From Acanthamoeba sp. SK_2022b (taxonomy: Eukaryota > Discosea > Longamoebia > Acanthamoebidae): a stretch of 48,593 nt of DNA. Where the stretch lies: NCBI GenBank assembly GCA_027943245.1, contig JANDJZ010000465.1, positions 1 to 48,593 of the forward strand. The letters are read 5' to 3'. Position numbers and translations under genes: made by a program. The notes below the pieces were generated by a model, which was not told the DNA's origin, made no database searches, and saw only the letters and a program-made list of their open reading frames with translations. Of this stretch, positions 35,161 through 44,887 are shown piece after piece; position 1 is the first letter of the stretch; each line of letters opens with the position of its first letter.

Positions 35161-36260
35161 ATGAAGAGGAAGGCCGCGGAGAGCGTTGATTCGACCAAGA
35201 CGATGGAGGGAGAGCCCACCACCACCGCCACCGCCAAGCAAACCCCAGACGGCGATCAGCCATCCTCATCCGAACCAATCGCTCCGGCGGACGGCGAGAT
35301 GAATGCTGATTCCACTACGCCTGAGGCTGGCGCTGCATCGTCGACCCCCGCTACCCCCACACCCAACAAGAAGAAGCGCAAGCGAGGCCGCAAACCCAAG
35401 AAACCGATCGAAGATGAAAAATCGCAGACCGAAAATGAGGATACGACGACGAAGATAAGAGTCAAGAGCGGAAGCAAGAGGAAGCGACTCGCCAAGAGGC
35501 TGAAGCTGGAGGAGGAGCAGAAGAAGAAGGAAGAGGAAGAGCGGAAGCAGAAGATGGAGGCCGAAAAGGAGCAGGAGGCGAAGCAGAAGGCCGAAGCCGA
35601 GGCCCAGCAAAGGAAGGAGGCCAAGCAGCAGCGAAGAGCCAAGTACCTGGTGCGCGAGGACACCGGACCCCGCAGCCGCAAGGTACGATTTTTTTCCTCC
35701 ATTTCTTCATTTAAATCATGTACATTTTTCAATTTAATTCATTTATTTTGTATTATTGTGCATCATCGAAGCCAGCGCCTCTTTGCTTCTTTTCTTGCTT
35801 GTTCTTCTTATCCACTCTCCGCGTTTGACAGATCTGCTTCGGTTGTCGAAGAAGAGGACACAGCCTCAAAGGTGACCACTTGCCCCTTGCTAAGCTTCGA
35901 GCGCGCTTGTGAGGCGAGTAGTTCAGCAAGCAGCTGACTTGTTGCTGTTATTACTGGTGCATTGCTCGCACACACAGATTGCCCCAACGTCGTCGGCGCT
36001 GCTCCTCCGGCGGAGGGTGACGAGGCGGAGGCGGCCCAGGACGAGGCTGGCCAGTACTGCTTCAACTGCGGCAAGACCGGCCACACGCTGTGGCACTGCC
36101 CCGAGCCCAAGGAAAACGGTGTCACATCTCCTCTGCTCTCCCACTTTCACTCCTTGCAACAACCTCACACTTTCTTCTTTCTTATTTTTAAGGTGGCTTC
36201 AAGTTTGCCAAGTGCTTCATTTGCAAGGAGCAGGGCCATCTCTCTGGCACCTGTATGACA

Positions 36261-36315
<55 letters not shown>

Positions 36316-36834
36316 CCGTGGTGTAACCGTGATCGACGTGGCGCAGGTCCCAAGAATCCCAAGGGCGTGTACGTCCACGGCGGGTCGTGCAAGTACTGCG
36401 AGTCGGTGAACCACCTCCAAAAGGACTGCCCGCAGCACCCCAAGATCAAGCGGCGCGAGTGGCAGGAGCAGCAGCGGCGCGAGGCCGATGCCGCCGCCGG
36501 ACCCTACGGCGAACTCGATCCCGAAGGCTTCGGGCCCAACGCCAACAAGCGCAACAACTACGACAACGCCGGCGGCTATGGAGGCGGCGGCAACAGAGGC
36601 TATCGTGGCGGCGGCGGCGGCGGCGGCTATGGAGGCAGAGGCGGCGGCGGCGGCGGCGGCAGGTACTACAGTGGTGGCGGCGGCGGTGGCGGCTACGGCG
36701 GCGGCTACGGCAACAGGGGCTACAACAACTACCAGAGAGGCGGTTCGTCGTATGGCCGAGGAGGAGGAGGAGGAGGACGGGGCGGTCGTGGAGGCGGTTA
36801 TGGTCGAGGCGGCAGGCGAGTCGTTGAGTTTTGA
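35161..36834 (+). CDS. ZCCHC9: ZCCHC9-like protein: four CCHC zinc knuckles and RGG-type tail
   Basis: Start ATG 35161; exon 1 runs to 35682 and stop TGA is 36832-36834. The N-terminus is Lys-rich with a predicted coiled coil (long K/E/Q run) and basic nuclear-targeting clusters (NKKKRKRGRKPKK). Four knuckles of the C-x2-C-x4-H-x4-C type follow on separate exons: CFGCRRRGHSLKDC, CFNCGKTGHTLWHC, CFICKEQGHLSGTC and CKYCESVNHLQKDC. Between the third and fourth lies GPKNPKGVYVHGGS, the ZCCHC9 wording. Human ZCCHC9 also has four knuckles in this order and is nucleolar. After the fourth knuckle this protein adds about 130 residues of Gly/Tyr/Arg-rich sequence, absent from the human protein as I know it, which suggests extra RNA binding or phase separation. 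One intron holds a CA tract (36263-36313). Confidence 0.85.
36263..36313 (+). repeat. (CA)n tract in ZCCHC9-like gene intron
   Basis: About 25 units lie between the third and fourth zinc-knuckle exons. Confidence 0.93.
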
Positions 36835-36922
36835 AAACAAGTTTTGGTTTGACGAATGAGAAGATAGGGCATGCTCAGCCCGTTGTTGTGAAAAGGAGAA
36901 AGAAGGGCTTCCCTTTCATCCA

Positions 36923-37743
36923 TCACGCACCAGCAGAGAAACTGATCTGGCTGTTGCGCAGGAGCAGAGCAAAGACCACGAACACGGCGTACTTCCACAG
37001 GTACTTGAACCGGAAGAGGACCGAGTAGATGCCGTACACTACACATATGTTGATGTAGCAGGCGAGCGTGACGAACAGCGAGATGACGAAGATGATGCCC
37101 ACGCCCACGAGCTTGGCGGCCAGCGTGGGCGGCTCGTTCTTCTCTGTTATTGTTGCCGCCACATGCACATACGAGCAGTGTCAGGCCACGAGACTGCTGA
37201 CCGGGGGCAGCTGTGTGCGAAACTGTGCACCTGATGATGGGTTGTTGGTCCAGAAGAACTTGTGGACCTTGGCCTTGGTCTGCTCTGTGAGGTCATACCA
37301 CGCTCGTTTCTGCGGGTCTTTCAACACCTCAGCGGCTGCGACAAGGCACGCAAGGAGATGGGTGAGGCATGGTAGACATTGTGCCTCCATGGCGTTGGCG
37401 CTACACAAAGACTCCTTATTTTTTTTCTACCTTCCACCGCGCGTAGGTATCGGACATGAGCGATGGCCCGCTCGGTGGCTCCGATGCTGTGGGAGAGCTT
37501 GTCCGGGTGTAGCCGGAGGCTGAGCACTCGGAAGGCTCGCTTGACCTCGTCCGTCGTCGCGGTGGCGCCGACCCCGAGCACCTCGTAGTGGCTCTGTCCC
37601 GCGAGCTCCGCCTCTACGGCGGCAACCGCCGCTTCGTCTTCAACGGCGGATGACGGTCCGGCAAATGTCTCGTTAACAACGGCAGTGCACCAGAGCAGAA
37701 CGGCCAGCACCAGGACGTGGAGCGTTCTCCTCTTTCGCGCCAT
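36923..37743 (-). CDS. membrane-anchored J-domain protein (Hsp40)
   Basis: Start ATG 37743 gives MARKRRTLHVLVLAVLLWC, a signal peptide or signal anchor; an in-frame ATG at 37773 is possible but buries it. The J domain follows: YEVLGVGATATTDEVKRAFR, then LSLRLHPDKLSHS with the His-Pro-Asp motif that stimulates Hsp70 ATPase. The next exon gives AAEVLKDPQKRAWYDLTEQT, helix IV. The last exon has two hydrophobic helices (VGVGIIFVISLFVTLACYI and YAVFVVFALLLRN) and ends at TGA 36923-36925. The signal sequence, J domain and C-terminal helices suggest an ER-resident J-protein, perhaps of the DNAJC25 or ERdj type; the exact class is uncertain. Its start faces the zinc-knuckle gene at 37880, 136 bases away. 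Confidence 0.8.
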
Positions 37744-37879
37744 TGATCTATTATCTAAATTTTCGCCAAACATTTCTTTTTTGCTTTTTTCTGTGGAGAT
37801 CAAAACAGGGAGAAAAAGACTAGGGTGATTAGTTGAGGTACAGCGGTCAAGAAAGAAAGAACGGTTAATCACACAAGAC

Positions 37880-38478
37880 ATGTCGAATCAGGGCAACATG
37901 CAGTGCCACAGGTGTGGCCGGATGGGGCACACGGCAAAGAACTGTTCGCGTCCGCCGGATTGCTTTCGATGCGGCCAGTCGCACTACGCGCGCGATTGCC
38001 CATCGGCCCCGCGACCAGCCTGCTACAAGTGCGGGCGCACAACTCACATGGCGCGCGACTGCCCCTCCGGCGTCAACTGCTACAAGTGTCAGCAGGTGGG
38101 CCACTTCGCGAAGGACTGCACCGCCGACAACATCCGAGTTCGAAGTACGTTCGATGCATTGAAGCATCATCAATCATTTATTTATTTTTGGAAATAGTTT
38201 ATTAATTATAATTGAATATTGATTGATTTGAACAGGAAGGCCCGTGGCGCCCGAGATCACGGCGAGTGCCGCCGGTGATCTGCTCCCACTGCAAACGAAG
38301 AGGCCATTCGGCCACCCAGTGCACAGCCGGCGAGCTCCAAGAGTTTGATGAGTTTAAAGGCGTGCAGCCCGCTCTCTCCCTCTTTGTGTGTTGCGTGGTC
38401 GGTTATTGCGGCAGACCTGGCTCACATTTTATTTCATTTCCTTTCGTGTTTTGCGCTACGACACACGCGCACGCACGC

Positions 38479-38520
<42 letters not shown>

Positions 38521-38956
38521 TTCGCTCGTCATGCCGGATCTGCTGGGACAGACCAAGAGGAAGAAGGCCGTCGAGCCGACCGAAGAAGAGAAGCAGGAGA
38601 TGGAGAAGAGCAAGAAGCGGAAGGTGGTGACCACCCAGATCCTCATCATCCCCAAGAAGAAGGGCGACGCCGCCGCCCCGGCGTCTTCGGAGGGCGTCGT
38701 GACGTCCAAGCAGCAGCTGGACGAGCGAAAGCGAAAGGCAGAGGTTAAGGACGGTGATCGGAAAGAGGAGGAGGAGGAGAAGGAGCAGGACGGCGGTGGC
38801 GGCCTCTTTTCGCTCTTGGCCGACTACGGGGACAGCGACGATGAAGAGGGAGAGGGAGAGGGAGCCGGCAAGGACCAATCAGAATCGGTGGACGGCAAAG
38901 CAACGACACGAGAGGACGGAGAGGGCATCAAGGTTGCCGAGGTTGAGGCCAAGTGA
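37880..38956 (+). CDS. CCHC zinc-knuckle protein with acidic, Lys-rich C-terminus
   Basis: Start ATG 37880, stop TGA 38954-38956. Exon 1 (to about 38135) encodes four closely spaced zinc knuckles: CHRCGRMGHTAKNC, CFRCGQSHYARDC, CYKCGRTTHMARDC and CYKCQQVGHFAKDC. The second is one residue short between its second Cys and His. Exon 2 (from 38237) adds a fifth, CSHCKRRGHSATQC. The third exon (from about 38520) gives DSLVMPDLLGQTKRKKAVEP, then KRKVVTTQILIIPKKKGDA and LLADYGDSDDEEGEGEGAG, a Lys/Glu-rich nuclear-looking tail. Close knuckle spacing resembles CNBP/Gis2, which bind single-stranded nucleic acid, but those lack this tail. The exon 2 donor appears to be GC (aaag followed by gcgtgc near 38361), because no GT site keeps the frame. 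A CA tract (38481-38518) precedes the last exon. Confidence 0.75.
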
Positions 38957-39008
38957 GGTCAGCTCCATCAATGTCGACCTGCCCGCGAAAACGAAAACGA
39001 AAGCGAAC

Positions 39009-39034
39009 TGAAACGCGTTTTCTGCTTCGTTTCA
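39009..39034 (-). promoter_or_regulatory. conserved 3' hairpin downstream of the degraded GTPase copy
   Basis: The arms tgaaacg (39009-39015) and cgtttca (39028-39034) enclose a 12-base loop. It matches the hairpin at 45861-45890 in position and sequence, with one compensatory pair change. Confidence 0.5.
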
Positions 39035-39059
39035 TTTTTTCTCGGCTTTACGGAGGGCA

Positions 39060-39720
39060 GACGCGTGTGTCGCCGATCACATATTGTTCATCACTTCCAC
39101 GAACGTATAACCGGTGCCTCGTTTTGAGGCGGTCGAGTTGATCTGGACCGGCTCTTGAAACCAGCACTCCTCGTCCTGAACTATCCTCTCGTCTCGGCCC
39201 CCTACTTGAAACGACCACTCACTCAGGCACTTGCTGTGCGTACGAGGCGAAGGAGCCGGGCGATCTCGAGAAGGGGGAAGAGGACCTATCGGCCAGCCAC
39301 GGGCAGTGTACGCGCGCTCGCGTGTACTCTGGGAACACTGGCGGCCGAAGGCAGCACCGGGGCGTTGGAATAGATTTGGTCATGGCGGTGGCAAAGCAAG
39401 GGATTCTTAACGTCCCCACTCGATCCGTTGTGGAGCAATTAATGGGTGTTGTGGGTGCCTTATCAGTGAGGCCTATTCTGGCGAGAAGCTTCCGCAACTG
39501 CATGGCATCAGGGAGTAGAGCATCAAATACGTGTCCGTCAAATACACTACTCTCTCTTCTCTTCTTTCTCGTCCAACAGCGGCCTCCGTTTAACTGCATG
39601 GCGGCAGCAACGGTGAAAGAGGGGCCGACGATGCCCAGCGGCGTGAACGAAGGAACGAGCCCTCTCTGCCAGGAGGTACCAAGACGCTGAAGTGGTTGAT
39701 GTTGTTCGCAACTCCTGTAG
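39060..39720 (-). pseudogene. degraded copy of an eEF1A-like GTPase gene
   Basis: Minus-strand fragments match, in order, parts of the intact-looking GTPase gene at 45932-48060. NHFSVLVPPGREGS pairs with the G3 region RLTVLVDPPHS. FDALLPDAMQLRKLLARIGL pairs with FDAPEERWEEAIRMLARYV, and is followed by KAPTTPINCST, like the segment after G4 in eEF1A. EPVQINSTASKRG and YTFVEVMN pair with DPIQIDPTAEPSYMFVEVTN at the C-terminus. No P-loop, NKxD or F-box was found here, and no continuous frame joins the pieces, so I call it a degraded or partial paralogue. The plus-strand flank 39009-39100 also aligns by eye with 45858-45960. The start and limits are approximate; the C-terminal match is the strongest part. 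Confidence 0.55.
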
Positions 39721-39781
39721 AGAATTCACAAATGACATTGTCCAACTTGTTGTTGAACACTGTGCAGTGCTCCAAGCTTGC

Positions 39782-41177
39782 TTACTGGAGCATGGCGGAG
39801 AGGGCAGCCATACGCGCTCCGTACTCAGCAGAAGTGACCTTTCCGGCCTGCAACTCTGCCGTAAGTTGGGCAGTCGCGGCTTGGAAGGCGGCAATCTTGG
39901 CCTGGACGGTCAGGACGGCCGTAGCGGTGTGAGCCTCGCGCTCCTTGGCATCCTGAACACGCTTAGCTTCACGTTCCGCCTCTTCCTTCTTGCGCTGCTC
40001 CTCCATGGCCTTCAAGTCGTCCAGCTGCTTCTGCCTCGCGGCCTGCACAGGGACAACACATAAGCGCCATTAACATCACCCATCCTTCTGGAGAAAACCT
40101 CAACGCTGTACAATGGAACTGCGGGCAGCACACAACGAAAAAGAAAGAGCGTACAGCGTTCTTGGCCTCGAGGTCATCTTTCCACTTCTTCTGCGCGGCT
40201 GCGTAAGCCTCGGCCTCGGCCTTGGCAACTGCGTTTTTGTGAGCGAAGACGCCAGCGCTTTCGCAATCACTGACGACGTGCAGAACCGCCCCCATCCCCT
40301 GGGTGATCTCGTAGTCGAGATACAGAGAATCGCTCAACTGCTTCCAGCCAGGAGCCTGCGATGACCATTTGTTCTTGGCGCCTAGGGAATGAAGTCACGG
40401 TCAACCAACAAAAAGCAAATGAATGCAAAAGGCGACGGGCCGTCGTACAGGGAGGGTCCCTACGGCTCTGGTGCCAGAAGGACCGGAACCTGTTCTGGAA
40501 CAGATTGAGCTGATGGTACCAGATAACCTTGGTGCGAGCCTCGCGAGCGTGACGCCAGTGGAGCTCCTCGGCCCAACGCTTGGTAATCTCTTCCAGACTG
40601 CCGGCCTCGGCCTTGCTGCACAAGCAAAGAGATACACACGTCGGCGGTTGTCCTCAACTGTTCAATAAAGGCGAAGTGCTCGTACAAGCGATCAACAGCA
40701 AACCGGTAACCTAAAGGAATTAAACAAGTTAGCTTGGCTCACACGGAGTGTTGAGATTGCTGTGGCGTACTCCAAATGCGGCAGGGTTTGGAATCAATGA
40801 GATGGGGAAGATCGTAGGTGTCGGGGCCCAGAGCTTTCTCAAGGTTCGCGGGTGAAACCTTCAGGTAGTAATCACTCTGCATGAGCTTCTCGATAACTTG
40901 CTCCTTGGTGGCGTACTTAATTCCACCAGCCAGCCAAGCAGGCTAAACGAGAGCGCGGGTTCGTTAGCTCTTTGGGAACGTTGTCTGAGGCACAACGTAA
41001 CGGCCGTACCGGCTGATACGGTTCTGGTGCGACCAGCTCGCGCAGCTTAGCCATGGACTCGTCTTCATATTTGAAGTGCTGCGTTTGCTGGTTGTCGCTC
41101 TCCAGAGTATCGGGCATAAACTTGGGGTTGTACACGCCATGCGCAGCAGGATATTCGGGGACATAAGGAATAGACAT
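39782..41177 (-). CDS. unknown protein with C-terminal coiled coil
   Basis: Start ATG 41177 (MSIPYVPEYPAAHGVYNPKF), stop TAA 39782-39784, about six exons. After the Pro-rich N-terminus come YEDESMAKLRELVAPEPYQP, WLAGGIKYATKEQVIEKLMQ, ALGPDTYDLPHLIDSKP, and EEITKRWAEELHWRHAREAR. One join (rebuilding SRAKNKWSSQAPGWKQLSD across about 40383-40466) keeps phase. The last two exons are Ala/Lys/Glu-rich and predicted coiled coil (LDDLKAMEEQRKKEEAEREA), ending GKVTSAEYGARMAALSAMLQ. I do not recognise the family and saw no catalytic motif. The gene looks intact, with normal splice sites and no internal stops, and it lies between two pseudogenes. Confidence 0.7.
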
Positions 41178-41793
41178 GGTGATCTCTTGTGGAGCAGCAA
41201 AAGAGCAAAAGGGCTCCTGATAACTCTGCCTTTAGAGGGGGCCCCCTTTAAAGGCAGGTTGTACCTGATTTCTTCATTTTAACCTCAGTGAATGCACTAC
41301 CCGGTAGTTCATCACAGTTGCGGGCACCGCTAATTCTCCGCTAATCGCCACTTTAATAACCAGCACACGTCCCATTGGCCACGCCACAAACCAACCAGGA
41401 TTGGACAGCAACACAGCGACACAAGAGGATAGAAAGAGCTCCATCAAGGTCACCTTGATTGGATCAGCTTTGGTGAGAAGCTGTCCAACCTGCCAGGCGA
41501 GGTCGTGGCGGGTAAGGAGCGCAACCAATGGCGCTACCTCATCCACGGCGCCGTGTCCGGGGCGCGCACGGTCACCGCCCCGCTCGAGCGACTCAAGATT
41601 CTCAATTAGGCAACCCCCAGCTCACTTCCGCAAGGGAGCGGGCCCACAATACGGCGGAGTATGGAGCGCGCTGGTGGCGGTGGGTCGGAACGAAGGGTGG
41701 CGCGGCTACTTCAGGGGGAACGGCGTCAACTGGTGCGTACGCATCATGCCCTCCTCCGCGCGATACTACGCCTACGAAGCCCTCAAGCGGTTA

Positions 41794-41801
<8 letters not shown>

Positions 41802-41889
<88 letters not shown>

Positions 41890-41890
41890 C
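41802..41890. repeat. (ACGC)22 tetranucleotide tract
   Basis: A near-pure ACGC run lies in what was an intron of the carrier pseudogene. It is the only long tetranucleotide array in the window. Confidence 0.95.
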
Positions 41891-42227
41891 ACGTTTTCGG
41901 CGTCTTAAATGAGGCGTTCACGCTGACCAGAGCATACAGGCCCTGCATCCCGAGAGTGGACAGCCGACTCCAGGCATGGGCATGCTCTCGGGAGCCCTGG
42001 CCGGCACCGCGTCCACCTACCCCCTAGTACGGTCGATCGTCTCGCTGCGCCGCCCAGCGCTATCGCACTCGCTAATGGTCTCGGCGTGACCCACTCCCCG
42101 TCTGCTCGTCCGGACCTGGTGCAGGGCCTGTGGGGTGCCAAGCCCACTGCTCTCTTTGTCCACTCGAGCACACACTGCTCACGTGTGTGTGTCACGGTCC
42201 GTCTCTCCACTCCTCTCCTCCCCACCG

Positions 42228-42230
<3 letters not shown>

Positions 42231-42314
<84 letters not shown>
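42231..42314. repeat. (TC)n-(TG)n compound microsatellite
   Basis: A short TC run followed by about 34 TG units, in a former intron of the carrier pseudogene just upstream of the fragment APFVAINF. Confidence 0.95.
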
Positions 42315-42315
<1 letters not shown>

Positions 42316-42692
42316 CAACAGGGCGTGGCGCCGTTCGTGGCGATCAACTTCACGAGCTACGAGATGCTTCGACAGCTGGCGATCGACACACTCCACGAGA
42401 GGCCGAACCTCTTGATGAACCTGTCCATCGGCGCGCTGGCGGGCACCATCGCCATGACCATCACCTATCCCAGCGAACTCCTTCGACGACGCATGATGCT
42501 TCAGGTGCGCGAGTGGTGTTGCTCCATGTGTCAGCGTCGGGCGCCGCGCACTGAATGGACGCGGTGGATGGCCAGGGGATCGGTGGGGCCCAGCGCGATT
42601 ACAAGGGCATCGGAACGAGGGCCCGGCGGGCTTTTACAGGGGCATCGTGCCGTGCTACCTCAAGGTGGTGCCCTCTCAGGCCATCAGTTGAA

Positions 42693-43261
42693 GACATTAG
42701 TTAGCCGAGCCAACAGGCTTGAAAACCACGATGCCGAGAGCACCACAGCAGGACAAACACGACTTCCCAAGCCTACACTGCACGACCCTACAACGATTTG
42801 ACCTGAGCCTACAACGACGATGCTGACCCCCAAGCCTGGGGGCCAATTAACTTTCTCTCCCCCTTTGTGCCGTGTGTGCCGGTACCCCCTTTTTGCTGCT
42901 GCGGTGCCTCTCTTGAGGTATTACGTGCCCGCCCCTGAGCCTCACCCAACTTGTCCATCATGGCTGACCTGTATGGTGGGTCTGCAGACTTCTACGATTG
43001 GAGAGGCGCCGAGCAGCAGAGGCCACACCACTGTGTGGTCCAGGAGGCCAACCACCGCCACCCCAACACGAGAGATTGATCCCCAACAGCGGGCAACCTC
43101 GGCAGTGTTTGTTGCGCCCTCCCGCATGGCTATTTCCTGTGGCCATCCACGCCGCCATGCACCCACACCCATCCCCACCCACCCCAGGGACAGGCATGTG
43201 GCAGGTTTGCCCACCACACCCATCCCTGCCTGCAGAGTCAGGGACTGCATGTGTGGCGAGT
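42693..43261. other. non-coding stretch after the carrier pseudogene
   Basis: C-rich on the plus strand, with repeated cacccatcccc-type motifs. Its CpG content falls gradually towards the CpG-poor block. No domain was found in any frame. Confidence 0.4.
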
Positions 43262-44880
43262 TTGCCTGCCGCACCTGTCCCACCCACCTTGGGGAGGGGT
43301 AAGCTTAGTCTACCTATCATTGACTCCTATTGCACAGGGAAGTGGGGTGCAGGCCCACTGCAACAGGTGAAGTGGGCACACTGTATGGCCACACACCAGC
43401 TTGCTCTAGTCTCAGAGAAGGCCACCCAGGCAGAGGCACATGCCACTCTCACAAGACAGGCAAGGGATCAGGCCTAGGCTGAGGCACCTGGCCATCATCC
43501 GCAGGGCCCTTCATCTCCTTGCCCCAGGCCTGGCAGATGTGCATGATATTGAAGAGTTCCCTGCCTGCCTCCATCCACCCCATGCAGACTCATGGAAGAT
43601 CCTCTCTGGTGATGATATTCAGGAGTACCACCTAATCACACAGAGTCTGCTTGGGTTTTATGACCACCAGTTTGCAACACTAGTGCTCTTCAGATCACCC
43701 CTCATGGATATTCACACCACAAGATTGCATCCAAGGTAATCCCTCAGCTTGTGACTTTTATTACTCCTGTGCTAACTGTACACAGGGCCACACTGTTGGT
43801 TGTGGGTACACCCACAAATACACTCCAGGCTGCCCAATGGAGGAATTTGTTGTGCACCATTCCAAGGAATGAGTGCACAAAAAAAAGAGTGCACAAAAAA
43901 ACGCCAGTCATTTTGGACCTCTCATAATAGAGGAGGTTTGGGGCAGTCACATCTTTTCAAGTTTTAGTGTCACCTGGTACCTGGGGTGAGCAAGTTTTGG
44001 GCAGCTGGCCATAAACAGATGTAACAGGAAGTACCATGTTCCTGCAGGAAGCACTCTCAAGCATGCCCAGCCTGACCTGTATGAGGGTACTGAGCACCTT
44101 GCTAAACTACTGACTAAGCTTCTACACCAGTGCTGGCCTCATGCCTTTGTGGAATGTGTGGAGATCGCCCAGTGGTTCCACATCCCTGATCTTGGTGAGA
44201 GCTTTTCAAGCTGCTTTTATATCACATATGACTTCAGCACAGCTATCCATTGTGATTGTGATAGGGTTCAGCACTGGGCCTGTTCCTGGAGCACCATCAG
44301 CCCAACTGTGACCGTTGTGGCTACACATGCAAGAAGACTGGTATCTTATCCTCCCAGAGTTGGGGATTAAGATCCCACTCCAACATGGCATGCTATTTAT
44401 GGTGAGTTTGCTAGTACATGGGCTAGGGCCAATCCAAATTGGCTGGAGGATGTCCACAGCAGATAAGGGCACAACACCCACCTCCACACAGACCTCTAGG
44501 CCCAGTACCCTTGCTGTGGTCCAGGAGGGAGAGGCCAGAAGACCAGTACTACCCCTAAATCATCAGTTGTGCATAGCACACCTGCCACCCAGTTCATGGT
44601 CATTTAAGTGTCCATTCTGGGTACCATCATGGGGTGGTGGTACAAGGTATTGGCCATGCTTGACATCTAGGAACTTCCAACCACCTGGTATATGGGTGCC
44701 TTGGTATGCTCACCAACATGCATTGGAATTGGTGTTATGTGACTGAACTTCCAACAGGCATTCACCAGGACACCATTGAAGACACTCACTCTCCAAGCAA
44801 GCCACCCAGGGGACCTGCCTACATAAGCATGTATGCCTGTTTCATGAAGATGTCATAGATGCCACTCCTTGTGGGTGAAT
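43262..44880. other. CpG-depleted island, possibly a decayed inserted element
   Basis: I count only four CpG dinucleotides between 43291 and 44880, while the 120 bases at 45001-45120 hold fourteen. TG and CA are abundant, as expected if methylated cytosines had mutated to thymine. Open frames are moderate: 43440-43739 on the plus strand (containing HLLAPGLADVHDIEEFPACL), 44315-44746 on the plus strand, and 44206-44487 on the minus strand. None carries a domain I know, and no terminal repeats were found by eye. Composition also differs from the AT-rich intergenic DNA elsewhere, because GC stays near 50 percent. A methylated, decayed transposable element or other foreign insert is the best guess; its class is not decided. 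Confidence 0.55.
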
Positions 44881-44887
44881 GCTTCAC

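Larger units (their letters stand above)
41466..42692 (+). pseudogene. mitochondrial carrier (SLC25) family pseudogene
   Basis: Fragments of a six-helix carrier occur in order but in changing frames. The first is YLIHGAVSGARTVTAPLERL, with the P-x-E-R-x-K signature, ending in a TAG at 41607-41609 just after LKILN. Next come QYGGVWSALVAVGRNEGWRG then YFRGNGVNWCVRIMPSSA, GMGMLSGALAGTASTYPL, APFVAINFTSYEMLRQLAID then LSIGALAGTIAMTITYPSEL, and finally RNEGPAGFYRGIVPCYLKVV and PSQAIS followed by TGA (42690-42692). The TAG stands where carriers usually have Gln and the final TGA where they usually have Trp. The frame also shifts between YKGI and RNEGPAG, and the second carrier signature reads YPL-V-R, lacking the usual acidic residue. 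Family identity is firm, SLC25A42- or SCaMC-like; loss of function is inferred from several independent lesions. Confidence 0.75.

Noticed and set aside
36217..36840. Minus-strand Ala/Val/Ser-rich frame of 207 codons
   Set aside because: It is the reverse complement of the Gly-rich tail exon of the ZCCHC9-like gene; repetitive GGC codons read as GCC on the other strand.
39322..39690. Plus-strand frame of 122 codons
   Set aside because: Lies opposite the degraded GTPase copy and has no domain of its own.
41802..41890. ACGC array as a CRISPR-like or structured array
   Set aside because: It is a simple tetranucleotide microsatellite with no spacers, in a former intron.
42800..44880. Assignment of the CpG-poor block to a named transposon or virus family
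   Set aside because: No reverse transcriptase, transposase, integrase, capsid or terminal repeat could be recognised; only the composition supports a foreign or silenced origin.
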